From NCBI RefSeq assembly GCF_000188155.2, contig NZ_KE124774.1, positions 3,736,934 to 3,800,933 on the forward strand: a DNA stretch of 64,000 nt, given 5' to 3'. This document shows, piece by piece, positions 8,750 through 16,886 of this stretch. The translations under genes and the position numbers were made by a program. This DNA comes from Methylocystis sp. ATCC 49242. Lineage in GTDB: Bacteria; Pseudomonadota; Alphaproteobacteria; Rhizobiales; Beijerinckiaceae. The notes beneath the pieces were generated by a model that was not told the origin of the DNA, searched no databases, and saw only the letters and a program-made list of their open reading frames with translations. The first letter of the stretch is position 1. Every line of letters starts with the position of its first letter.

Positions 8750-10783
8750 GTGAAAAACGCGAGTATGTACATGTGGCCTGTCGAACTTAGCTTTGCCTCC
8801 CGCCTCGTTGCGCTGGTCGCCGCAATGAGCGTTAGCGCAACGCTGATGTCGTCTGCTCTCCTGTCGTGGTCCTATTATCGCGCCACCCTTGCAGAAGCTG
8901 AAGTCCAGGGCGAGAGCGTCGCCCGACTCCTGGCGAGAAGCGCCAGCCTCGCGCGTGAGCTTCCGCTCGAAGTGGAGCAGATGCTGTCCGAGCATATGGT
9001 TGTCACGGCAGAGCTTCTGGCGCAGTTTGTCGCCGCCGCGGAAAAAGCCGGCATGAGCGCAATCGAGATAAACAATCGGTTGACCGCCATCACTGGCAAG
9101 ACAATTCTCGACGAGTTCTGGGTCACCGATGAAAATGGCCACGCCTATATTCATAAGAACGAACATAGTGATTTCGCATTCAGTTCTTCGGCTCTGGAAC
9201 AGCCGCAGGCATACGAGTTTTGGGACTTGCTGACAGGCCGCAAGAACGTAATTGTTCAGGAAGCCCGAAAACGTGAAATTGACAACGAGAAGTTCAAATA
9301 TGTCGGTGTAGGCGGCGTCGACAAGCCCCGCATCGTTCAGGTCGGCTATAATGCAAAATATCTCGGCGCCCTCACGGAACAGATTGGCCTCCCGCGCGCC
9401 ATCGACAATCTTCTTGGCACTGGTGAGATCGACGCGATCTTCGTTTTCAACAAGGATTCGGACTTGATCGCGAGCCCAAAAACAGCGCGCAAGAAAGTCG
9501 GGGACGACCATTTGAGCGAGCAGGAGCTGCTCCCGGTTCGCGCCGTCATCGAAAGCGGAGTACCGCGATCGGTAAAGAGTAACGACACGCTCAGCGTCAT
9601 CTCTCCAATAAACACTGATGAGGGCGCTGTAATTGGGGCTGCTCTAATCCGAATTCCGACCAATCGTCTCAAAAACATCATTTCTCTGCAAATCGAAGCA
9701 GCCCTCGGGATTGCGGCGGCGATTACTCTAATCGGAGCCGCCATGGCCGCCTTGATCGCACGGCGGCAGACGGCGCCGGTTGTGGCGATAACGAATGCTG
9801 CGCGCAATGTCGAACGCCGAGCCTTTTCGGCGGGCGAACTTTCAGACGTTGAAATACGCAATGATGAAGTGGGACAGTTGGCGCGGGTCTTCAATAAGAT
9901 GGCCCAGGATTTTCTCGATCGCGAAAAGATCCTCGATTCGGTCGTAAAGGAACGAACCCTCGCTCTGGAGGAAAGAAACACAGAGCTGGAGAGGCTTTCG
10001 GCCCGTCTTTCGAAATATCTTTCGCCCCAACTGTATGGAACTCTGTTCAGGAACAACCAGGTCTCGTCGATTTCGGCGAAGCGGAAAAAGTTGACGATCT
10101 TTTTCTCGGATATCGTCGGCTTCAGTGAAATGACGGAGCGGCTGGAGTCTGAAGATATTACACGAATGCTCAACGAATATCTGAACGAAATGGCCATCAT
10201 CGCTCTGCGGCACGGCGCAACGATAGACAAATATATCGGCGACGCTGTGATGATCTTTTTCGGCGACCCAGAGACACGAGGCGTCAAGGAGGACGCGCTG
10301 GCTTGCGTCTCGATGGCGATAGAGATGCAATCGATGACACGTCACCTCGAGAGCAGATGGCGCCAGCAGGGTTTGGACAACCGGTTCCAGATACGTATCG
10401 GGATCAACACAGGATATTGTACAGTTGGAGATTTCGGAAGTCAGGAACGCATGGATTACACGATTGTAGGCCATCAGGTTAACGTCGCGGCGCGGCTCGA
10501 GCAATCCGCCGCCCCGGGCACGATCTTGATATCTCATGAGACAATGTCGCTCGTTCGAGATGCGATAGAAGCAGAAGAGCAAACTATACTGCATGTGAAA
10601 GGAATCAGTGCGCCGATTCGCACATACAAAATAACACGAATGAAAAGCGCGGATGCGTTGGCTCTTATTCACGAAGAGCGCGAAGGGCTTCTCGTGGCGG
10701 TCAATCTTGCGACGGCGGACAAGGGTGAGGCAGTCCGAATACTCCAATCAGCGATTGAGCGCATGACTTCTGACGCAGAATGA
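8750..10783 (+). CDS. Membrane-bound class III adenylate/guanylate cyclase with sensor and HAMP
   Basis: The frame opens at a GTG at 8750; ATG codons at 8765 and 8771 are alternative starts, and no ribosome site clearly decides. The order is: TM helix (about 15-45), an extracytoplasmic cache-like sensor domain (about 46-315), a second TM helix (ALGIAAAITLIGAAMAALI), a HAMP linker, a short coiled coil (ERTLALEERNTELERLS) and the cyclase domain. Metal-binding aspartates are visible at D454 (FFSDIVGFSEM) and D498 (KYIGDAVMIFFGDP), and the end of the domain reads NVAARLEQSA. It should make a cyclic nucleotide in response to a periplasmic ligand. cAMP is the likelier product, but specificity is not resolved. 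It is divergent from the RND operon; a shared 300-bp region separates them. Confidence 0.9.
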   Translation: MKNASMYMWPVELSFASRLVALVAAMSVSATLMSSALLSWSYYRATLAEAEVQGESVARLLARSASLARELPLEVEQMLSEHMVVTAELLAQFVAAAEKAGMSAIEINNRLTAITGKTILDEFWVTDENGHAYIHKNEHSDFAFSSSALEQPQAYEFWDLLTGRKNVIVQEARKREIDNEKFKYVGVGGVDKPRIVQVGYNAKYLGALTEQIGLPRAIDNLLGTGEIDAIFVFNKDSDLIASPKTARKKVGDDHLSEQELLPVRAVIESGVPRSVKSNDTLSVISPINTDEGAVIGAALIRIPTNRLKNIISLQIEAALGIAAAITLIGAAMAALIARRQTAPVVAITNAARNVERRAFSAGELSDVEIRNDEVGQLARVFNKMAQDFLDREKILDSVVKERTLALEERNTELERLSARLSKYLSPQLYGTLFRNNQVSSISAKRKKLTIFFSDIVGFSEMTERLESEDITRMLNEYLNEMAIIALRHGATIDKYIGDAVMIFFGDPETRGVKEDALACVSMAIEMQSMTRHLESRWRQQGLDNRFQIRIGINTGYCTVGDFGSQERMDYTIVGHQVNVAARLEQSAAPGTILISHETMSLVRDAIEAEEQTILHVKGISAPIRTYKITRMKSADALALIHEEREGLLVAVNLATADKGEAVRILQSAIERMTSDAE

Positions 10784-11066
10784 ACAATGTATTATGCATT
10801 GGCTTCGCGTCCCATATCAGGTTTCCTGGCGTCAGCGGGCAGGTATAGTCGTATCTAACGTGCGGCGCATGAGATTATTAAAGGGCTCAACATTTAATAT
10901 GAATGCGATGTGCGGTGCCGACTGACGTTACTACGCCAAAGCGCTAAAACGAAGTGAGAGCTCCCCCGGCTTTGCCGGGGTCGCAGTCGCAGCTTGACGT
11001 TTTCGGAAGTCCATCGAGGACATTTCCTCTTGCGGGCCGCCAAGCACACGACGAGGAAATTCCACG
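10784..11066. other. Intergenic region with left end of IS200/IS605 fossil
   Basis: No gene is seen. A hairpin (CCCCGGC-TTT-GCCGGGG, about 10964-10980) about 90 bp before the decayed transposase start resembles the subterminal hairpin bound by IS200/IS605 TnpA at the left end. Confidence 0.45.
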
Positions 11067-11498
11067 ATGGACGAGTATTAGAGCCTAAGCCACACGAAAT
11101 GGGACTGCAAATGCCATGTCGTGTTCATCCCGAAATATCGCAGACGAATGCTTTAGGGTCGTCTTCGCCCGCGTCTTGGTGAGGTGTTCAAGAGGCTTGC
11201 CGCACAAAAGGAAAGCCGGATCGAGGAGGGGGATATTATGCTCAACCATTTCCACACGATGCTCGCGATCCCGGCGAAATATGCGGTTTCCCAAGTGACG
11301 GGATACATCAACAGCAAGAGCGCGATCCATCTGACGCGGGTCCATGGCGAACGCAAACGCAGTTTCGTTGGCGAACATTTTTGGGCGAGGGGATATTTCG
11401 TTTCGACGGTCGGCCGGGACAAGGAACTGATGCGGGAATATATTCGCAATCAGGAACAGGAAAACGCGCGACTGGATCAGTTGACCCTGTGGCACTGA
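11067..11498 (+). pseudogene. tnpA: Decayed IS200/IS605-family transposase TnpA
   Basis: One frame of 143 codons runs from the ATG at 11067 to the stop at 11498, broken by two in-frame TAG codons (11079-11081, codon 5; 11154-11156, codon 30). Read through, the product begins SLSHTKWDCKCHVVFIPKYRRR and continues to NHFHTMLAIPAKYAVSQV and EYIRNQEQEN. The HUH metal-binding pair (HFH) and the catalytic tyrosine (EYIRNQ) are both still present. The family is a Y1 HUH single-strand transposase of about 140 residues, so only the nonsense codons inactivate it. Whether it can be expressed from an internal start (11184) is doubtful because part of the fold would be missing. Confidence 0.85.
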
Positions 11499-11688
11499 GG
11501 CTTCGTAGCCGCCTTTAACCCGTCCTATTCGCACAGCCGACGAGCTTTGCTGAGTTTTTCCGCGACATGATCGTGGACGCGGGTTCGCTTTGCGCTTTAC
11601 CGTTGAGTGAGGTCCGGACTTTTTGAACGCGTTGGAGATGAAAGGACGGGCTATCTGGGGCTTCCGGACGTAGTCTCGGCCCCGTCGT

Positions 11689-13032
11689 TCACGGTCCTGC
11701 CGGCTGCAACGCGCCGGCCAGACATCGGAATAGCTCGGCTTGCGGGCAGGCGCTGGCGAGCGCAAGGCTGATGCGGGTTGCGGTCTCGACGACGCGCGCG
11801 CCGATCTTTAGCAGCTTCTCGCGCAAGGTGGCAAATTCAGCGACGGCGAGCGGATGAGGCTTTGGAATGGCGTCGCGCAATTCGGGCATCAGCCAATAGG
11901 CGGCTGTATGCAGGAAGAGCCGCATCTGATTGGCGAGCGGCTCCCGGCAGGAGGCGCCATCCGACGCCAGCTGGCTCTTGTGCAATTTGATCAGATTTTC
12001 CATCTGGCCACGCGCGCAATAGAGCGTGTCGTAGATATGTTCGGCTGAGCCCGTCGTGATGTTGGTGACAACGTAGCGGACATCCAGCCCCATTTCCGTC
12101 GCTTCGATGCGGGCGCAGACGCGGCGCTCGGCCCGCCAGGATTTGGCGGCGTAGTGCGTTTGCGCATAGTCGCGCAGGACGACCAACTGTTCCAATGCGC
12201 GACGGGTGCGGATGTCGTCGGCCTTTTCTTCGACGGCGGCGGCGAGAAGCCTATTGCCAGACAGGCCGAAAACATAATCGAGGCCATTGTCCTCACACCA
12301 GTCCATCACCTCGTGGCGGCCGTAGTGACCGTCGCCCCGAATGGTGATCCTGGTCGTCGGCCAATGGGCGCGGATGCGGTGGACGATCCGGCGCAAATGA
12401 CCGCGCACTTCCTTGCCGGTCGGCGTCTTTCCTGGACGTAGAATGATGGCGACAGGGCGTCCGGTCGCGGTGTCGTAAATATGGATCGGCAGGAAGCAGC
12501 GCTCGTCGTAATGAGTATTGAACAGCGACAGTTGCTGATGCCCATGCACGATGTTGCAAGTGTCGTCGATATCGAGCGTGACGGCTTTCGGAGGCGTGGC
12601 GTAGCTGGCGCAATAAAGATCGATCAGCACGCCGCCGAGCTTCACGATTTCGCGCAAAGCCGGCGCATTCTCCCAACGCGACATGGTCGGGTGCGAGCAC
12701 AAATCGTTCCCCGTATCGGGCAAGCGCCCGCAAGCGATCTTGAAGACCGGATCCTTGCGCAGATGATCGAGATCGTCCGCATCCTCGTAACCGCAAGCAA
12801 TAGCGAGAATGCGCGCAAGAAAAATGCTGGCGAGCGAATGGGTGATCAACAAAGGATTACGCGGATCGGCAATGACGGCGGCGAGCTTGTCGGCCAGACC
12901 CGGACGATGCTCGGCTTGCCCCAAAAGCATCACCCCAGCATCCGAGGTGATGCGTCCACCGTCGAAGGCTGCAGTGATCTTCTTGCGGCCAACGGCTGGA
13001 AACGAGAACGGGAGGGGGATACCTTCGGTCAT
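11689..13032 (-). CDS. IS1380-family transposase
   Basis: The protein is 447 residues, full length for IS1380 transposases. The N-terminus MTEGIPLPFSFPAVGRKK and the DGGRITSDAGVMLL block are typical. The DDE catalytic domain shows LDIDDTCNIVHGHQQLSLFNTHYDE (first Asp), ITIRGDGHYGRHEVMDWCE (second Asp) and the late YCARGQMENLIKLHKSQL with the catalytic Glu. No frameshift is visible, so the copy may be active. I could not define the terminal inverted repeats with confidence; the element probably extends from about 11.62 kb to about 13.06 kb. It may have interrupted the AraC-type gene whose tail lies just to the right. Confidence 0.9.
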   Translation of the reverse strand: MTEGIPLPFSFPAVGRKKITAAFDGGRITSDAGVMLLGQAEHRPGLADKLAAVIADPRNPLLITHSLASIFLARILAIACGYEDADDLDHLRKDPVFKIACGRLPDTGNDLCSHPTMSRWENAPALREIVKLGGVLIDLYCASYATPPKAVTLDIDDTCNIVHGHQQLSLFNTHYDERCFLPIHIYDTATGRPVAIILRPGKTPTGKEVRGHLRRIVHRIRAHWPTTRITIRGDGHYGRHEVMDWCEDNGLDYVFGLSGNRLLAAAVEEKADDIRTRRALEQLVVLRDYAQTHYAAKSWRAERRVCARIEATEMGLDVRYVVTNITTGSAEHIYDTLYCARGQMENLIKLHKSQLASDGASCREPLANQMRLFLHTAAYWLMPELRDAIPKPHPLAVAEFATLREKLLKIGARVVETATRISLALASACPQAELFRCLAGALQPAGP

Positions 13033-13207
13033 GGCGAGTGTGGCTGCGATGGCGTGAGGGATCAGCGTAAGAAACTAATGTATACGCTAATTCAAAATCC
13101 TACGCTACGCTCGCCAACCCAAAATGACCTCATCGCTGAATAAGATGGGTTAACGCTGAGTTCGTCAGGCAGTATGGTGTAACCATTCATTCATAACTGA
13201 ACATCGC

Positions 13208-13363
13208 ATGAGATTTGCTCGTGACTGTGTAAAGCAGACAGACTTGCCGTTGAAGATAATGGCCGAGCGCGCAGGGTACTCTCACGTGAATCACTTCAAT
13301 GCGGCGTTCCGGCGATTTTTCGACCACCCGCCCGGAACTCTTCGACGAAACAAGAAGAAATGA
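13208..13363 (+). pseudogene. C-terminal fragment of an AraC-family regulator
   Basis: A short frame (51 residues from the ATG at 13208, open back to a TGA at 13157) encodes the second helix-turn-helix of an AraC/XylS DNA-binding domain: TDLPLKIMAERAGYSHVNHF, then NAAFRRFFDHPPG and TLRR. The 'IA..AGY...NHF..AFRRFF...PG..R' pattern is diagnostic. The ligand-binding half and the first HTH are missing, so this is a remnant left between the IS1380 copy and the IS110-type copy, not a functional gene. Confidence 0.75.
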
Positions 13364-13470
13364 AAGGGCAATGATCAATGACACCCGTTTGTAGGATAGC
13401 GAGGGTCCGGATGAATGTGTAATTTGCGACTGCGAGAGTAGATTGTAAGGCCGTATGTCCGCTTCTGCGA

Positions 13471-13533
13471 CTGAGGTAGCTCGCTCTACGCTGTGCGAGC
13501 GAGGGTTGCTCGGTGTTCCGAGCCGAGCCTCAG
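13471..13533 (+). other. Three-way-junction structure in IS leader
   Basis: CTGAGG (13471-13476) pairs with CCTCAG (13528-13533) and encloses two hairpins: GCTCGC/GCGAGC (13479-13484 with 13495-13500) and GCTCGG/CCGAGC (13508-13513 with 13518-13523). It ends 16 nt before the transposase ATG. It could control translation, be a recombinase-binding site or be part of an end-encoded RNA. The same structure is in the right copy at 18294-18356. Confidence 0.5.
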
Positions 13534-13549
13534 CGCAGGAGAGCGAGCC

Positions 13550-14659
13550 ATGGAGCGGTCTACAGAAATTTTTGTTGGGATCGACGTTTCGAAGGCGCGC
13601 AATGCGATTGCCGTCGCCACGGAGGGACGCAGCGGCGAGGTGCGTTATGTCGGTGAAGTTGACTCCTCCGTCGACAGTATGCGTCGCTTGATCAAGCGCA
13701 TTACCGCCAAACACCCGCAGGCACATTTTTGTTATGAAGCCGGACCGACCGGCTACGGCCTGCACCGGCTCATCATTTCCATGGGGTTCGCTTGCTCCGT
13801 CGTGGCGCCCTCGCTCATTCCGCGCAAGCCAGGCGATCGGGTCAAGACCAACCGGCGCGACGCCGTTGCGCTCGCCAAGTTGCTTCGAGCCGGGGAATTG
13901 ACTGCTGTGTGGGCGCCGGACGAAAGCCATGAAGCGATGCGCGATCTGGTGCGCGCTCGATCCGCCGCGGTTGAAACACTGCGTGTGCATCGTCAGCAGG
14001 TGAGCGCATTCATGCTCCGTCACGGTCGGATTTTTCCGCGCAAAACGACTTGGGGCGCTCGTCATCTTCGTTGGCTGCAAGAACAAAAGTTTGATCATCC
14101 AGCCCATCAGATCGCGCTGCAGGAGATGGTCGAAGCCGTGAGAATCTCCAAGGAGCGCGCGGAGCGGCTCGAGGCGGCGATCAAAGAGTTCATACCCCAA
14201 TGGTCGCTGGCGCCTGTGGTCCGGGCGCTCCTGACATTACGCGGGATTGATCTGCTTGTGGCAGTCACCTGCGCCACGGAGCTCGGTGATTTAAGCCGTT
14301 TCGATAATCCGCGTCAGCTTATGGGCTATCTCGGCTTGACCCCGAGTGAACGCTCGACGGGTGACACGGTTCGTCGCGGCGGCATCACCAAGGCCGACAA
14401 CGGACGTGTCCGGCATCTGCTGATTGAAAGCGCCTGGACCTACCGTCATCCGCCAAGGGTCGGAAAAGAGAAGCTCTACAAAATTGAAGCCGCGCCGCCG
14501 CGCGTAAGGGAGATCGCGTGGAAAGCGCAGAGTCGCCTTACAGCTCGCTATCGCGCACTCAGCGCACGCGGCAAAAAGACAACCGTCGTCTGCGTTGCAA
14601 TTGCGCGGGAACTCGTTGGCTTCATGTGGTGCATCGCAAAGGAGGCGCAAGTCGCCTAA
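13550..14659 (+). CDS. IS110-family (IS1111 group) DEDD transposase, copy 1
   Basis: The protein is 369 residues from the ATG at 13550; a start 19 codons earlier lies within the leader structure and is less likely. The N-terminal RuvC-like domain starts FVGIDVSKARNAIAV (first Asp), then CYEAGPTGYGL (Glu) and KTNRRDAVALAKLL (Asp-x-x), giving the DEDD set. The C-terminal transposase_20 domain has LTLRGIDLLVAVT, LMGYLGLTPSERSTGD (with the serine implicated in catalysis) and RRGGITKADNGRVRHLLIE. No lesion is seen. IS110-family recombinases act with an RNA guide encoded in a non-coding end of the element (known for IS621 and IS110/IS1111 relatives). The second copy encodes an identical protein. 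Confidence 0.93.
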   Translation: MERSTEIFVGIDVSKARNAIAVATEGRSGEVRYVGEVDSSVDSMRRLIKRITAKHPQAHFCYEAGPTGYGLHRLIISMGFACSVVAPSLIPRKPGDRVKTNRRDAVALAKLLRAGELTAVWAPDESHEAMRDLVRARSAAVETLRVHRQQVSAFMLRHGRIFPRKTTWGARHLRWLQEQKFDHPAHQIALQEMVEAVRISKERAERLEAAIKEFIPQWSLAPVVRALLTLRGIDLLVAVTCATELGDLSRFDNPRQLMGYLGLTPSERSTGDTVRRGGITKADNGRVRHLLIESAWTYRHPPRVGKEKLYKIEAAPPRVREIAWKAQSRLTARYRALSARGKKTTVVCVAIARELVGFMWCIAKEAQVA

Positions 14660-14934
14660 GCGACGGTTGATTGTCCGCTCGCGCATGGGCGGGGACTGGA
14701 TCACGGCAGGGGAATACCCGTCAGACGCTTTGTGGCCGGCGACAGCCGACGCCCGATGTAAGATAGGGAAAGCCCCAGACGCATTTTCGGGAATGCGGTA
14801 ACCAACCCGCGCATAAGAGCTTGATCACCGACGTCTTTCAGATCCAGTCCCTACCCCTGCGCGATAACCTTCCCTTGACGCTGCTGCCCGTGGCGCGAAG
14901 TCGCTCGTCAAAATTGTTGACTGCGGACATAAGA
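14660..14934 (+). ncRNA. Candidate guide (bridge) RNA region at IS right end
   Basis: About 275 nt between the transposase stop and the element's right end hold no coding frame, although they are identical in the two copies. In IS1111-group elements the bridge RNA is encoded in this right-hand non-coding end. Several self-complementary stretches are visible, for example GTCCGC with GGCGGGGAC near 14675-14695. The boundaries, the strand of transcription and the target- and donor-binding loops cannot be fixed by eye. The counterpart in the other copy is 16893-17167. Confidence 0.4.
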
Positions 14935-14943
14935 GCGCTGCTT

Positions 14944-15963
14944 TCAGGCCACGTCTCTGAGGTCGGTGTGCGGGGCGTAGGCCCAGGGCATGAACTCGTC
15001 GAGCTTGCTCATGAGATGGCCGTTGACGATCTTCGTGAGGACGTCGGCCATGTGGGCCTGCGGATCGACGCCATTGAGTTTGCTGGTCTCGACGAGCGAG
15101 GCGGCGATCGCCCAATTTTCGGCCCCGCCGTCGGAGCCGGCGAAGAGCGCATTCTTGCGATTGAGCGCGATGGGGCGAATGGCGCGCTCGACGATGTTGG
15201 AGTCGATCTCGATGCGCCCGTCGTCGATGAAGCGCGTCAGGCCGTCCCAGCGCGAGAGGGCGTAGCGGATCGCCTCGGCGAGCCTGGTCTTCTGGCTGAT
15301 CAGCGCGAGCTTTTCACGCAGCCATGGCTCGAGGGCGTCGAGAATGGGGCGGGATTTTTCCTGCCGCGCGTCACGACGCTCGTCGGGGCTGCGTCCGCGG
15401 ATGTCGCTCTCGATGGCATAGAGGGCGCCAATGCGCTTGAGCGCTTGCGTAGCGATCGGCGCCGCGCCAACGGCGGCGAGTTCATGGAAGCGCCGGCGGA
15501 CATGCGACCAGCAGAAGGCGAGCGACACGCTGTTCTTCGGCGCCAGCGCGCGATAGCCGGCATAGCCGTCCACCTGCACGACGCTCGGAAACATCCTCGC
15601 CGATCTTGTGCAGCAGTCCCTTGCAGCAGAGACAAGTCTTCTCGTCGATGTCGACGATGGTTTCGATGCACGGCAGATGCGCCGGCAGCGCGCGACGGTT
15701 CGTGCGGCGCTTTCTGGCCGCCTTCTCGCGTTCGGCGGCGGATGTTGCTTCCGTCGCCGCCGCCGCGCCGGCCTCCGTCTGCTCGACCTCTTCGTGCGCC
15801 AGCAGCATCTGGCCTTCGGGAAGCGTTCTGCGCGCCGTCCGAAGCGATGGCGCTGCATCTCCTTGATGATCCGAACGAGGCGCTCGTTGCGCGCCCGCTC
15901 GGCGAGAAGCATCGCCTTCAGTTCGCTCGGATCGTCGGGAAGCGTCTCGATCGCCTGCGCCAT
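14944..15963 (-). pseudogene. tnpC: IS66 transposase TnpC with frameshift and internal deletion
   Basis: The frame starts MAQAIETLPDDPSELKAM (leucine-zipper-like N-terminus) and ends in a normal IS66 C-terminus (GGAENWAIAASLVETSKLNG...). After FGRRAERFPK it leaves frame: the expected GQMLLAHEEVEQTEA lies in another frame for about 80 residues. About 165 residues, including most of the first half of the DDE catalytic domain, are then missing. The junction near 15580-15590 fuses GEDVSER directly to VVQVDGYAGY; the intact order is seen in copy 2 at 33079-34530. The net result stays open by chance but cannot encode an active transposase. Confidence 0.88.
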
Positions 15964-16030
15964 AACCGCAGAAGATCATATTCTCCGCCGCCTTTCGATA
16001 CGCTTCGACGCCCCGATTCACTGTGTCGCA

Positions 16031-16387
16031 TCATCCCGGCAAGGCCGGCGCCGGCGTCTCTTTCGCGCAGTGGACGCGTCGCCAGTCGAGCCCCTCCAGC
16101 AGCGCCGAAAATTGCGCCGCCGACAGACGCATGACTCCGTCTTCGATCTTGGGCCAGCGGAACTCCCCGTCCTCCAGCCGCTTGGCGAAGAGGCGCACGC
16201 CCGCGCCGTCCCAGAAGACCAGCTTGATGCGGTCGGCGCGCCTGGCGCGAAAGACGTAGATCGCGCCGTCGAAGGGATCGCATTGCATCGTCTCGCGCAC
16301 CAGCGCCGCGAGACCCTCCGCGCCTTTGCGGAAGTCGACCGGCTTCGTCGCCACCATCACGCGCACCGCGCCCGTCGGGCCGATCAC
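16031..16387 (-). CDS. tnpB: IS66 TnpB (Orf2) protein
   Basis: The GTG start at 16387 overlaps the tnpA stop (GTGA), the usual coupled arrangement in IS66. The product (118 residues) begins VIGPTGAVRVMVATKPVDFR and carries KGAEGLAALVRE, DPFDGAIYVFRARRADRIK and the FWDGAGVRLFAKRLEDGEF core of the TnpB family, ending APALPG. TnpB is required for IS66 transposition, but its biochemistry is unclear. The copy is intact although the adjacent tnpC is not. Confidence 0.9.
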   Translation of the reverse strand: MIGPTGAVRVMVATKPVDFRKGAEGLAALVRETMQCDPFDGAIYVFRARRADRIKLVFWDGAGVRLFAKRLEDGEFRWPKIEDGVMRLSAAQFSALLEGLDWRRVHCAKETPAPALPG

Positions 16388-16818
16388 TTCGCCCCCGGCG
16401 AGGTTCGCAGCGCGCGAAGGATCGCCGTCGCCATGCCGATGTCCGCGTCGCGCCAGATCCACACATGCGTCTCGCCGATCTCGATCTCCACGACCGGAGC
16501 GGCGGCCTCCGTTTTCGGCGCAGGCGCCGGCGCGCGCACGGCGGCGCCGCTGTTCTCCGTAATCGCCGGAACAAATGGCGGGACGCCCTCCGCCTCAGCC
16601 CTGCGGCGCGCCTCCCTTCGCCAGGTGAAGAGTTGCTGTGGCGTCGCGCCATGTCGATGCGCGACCTGCGAGACGACCGCGTCGGGAGCCAGCGACTCTT
16701 CGACCGCCAGCGCCTTCTCGTCCTCAGACCACCGGCGCCGCCCGCCAGCTCCAGTGATTACCTCGATGCGCCGTAACCCGGAGCCGTTCGGCTCAAGCGA
16801 AGGATCAAGTCTGGACAC
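16384..16818 (-). CDS. tnpA: IS66 TnpA (Orf1) helix-turn-helix protein
   Basis: The GTG start at 16818 matches the start used in copy 2 (both read VSRLD/VSRLN). The product is 144 residues. The N-terminal HTH reads RRRWSEDEKALAVEESL, then VVSQVAHRHGATPQQLFTWRREA, typical of IS66/IS3-type OrfA DNA-binding domains. A proline/alanine linker leads to a C-terminal VWIWRDADIGMATAILRAL motif. It overlaps tnpB by 4 nt. Confidence 0.88.
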   Translation of the reverse strand: MSRLDPSLEPNGSGLRRIEVITGAGGRRRWSEDEKALAVEESLAPDAVVSQVAHRHGATPQQLFTWRREARRRAEAEGVPPFVPAITENSGAAVRAPAPAPKTEAAAPVVEIEIGETHVWIWRDADIGMATAILRALRTSPGAK

Positions 16819-16886
16819 AAGCCTTATCTCCAAATCAGGAGATCAGACTCGTCGCTTTAATCTCGCGTTTGAAGGTGGGGCCGTAA

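Larger units (their letters stand above)
13445..14940 (+). mobile_element. IS110/IS1111-type element, left copy (with split IS66 end)
   Basis: These 1496 bp are repeated in inverted orientation at 16887-18382. Subterminal inverted repeats TATGTCCGC (13454-13462) and GCGGACATA (14923-14931) are typical of the IS1111 subgroup. The element proper is about 13450-14934. The outermost shared bases, GTAAG on the left and GCGCTG on the right, are best read as the two halves of the IS66 terminal repeat GTAAGCGCTG into which it inserted. The transposase is at 13550-14659, with about 100 nt of structured leader and about 275 nt of non-coding right end. Confidence 0.85.
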
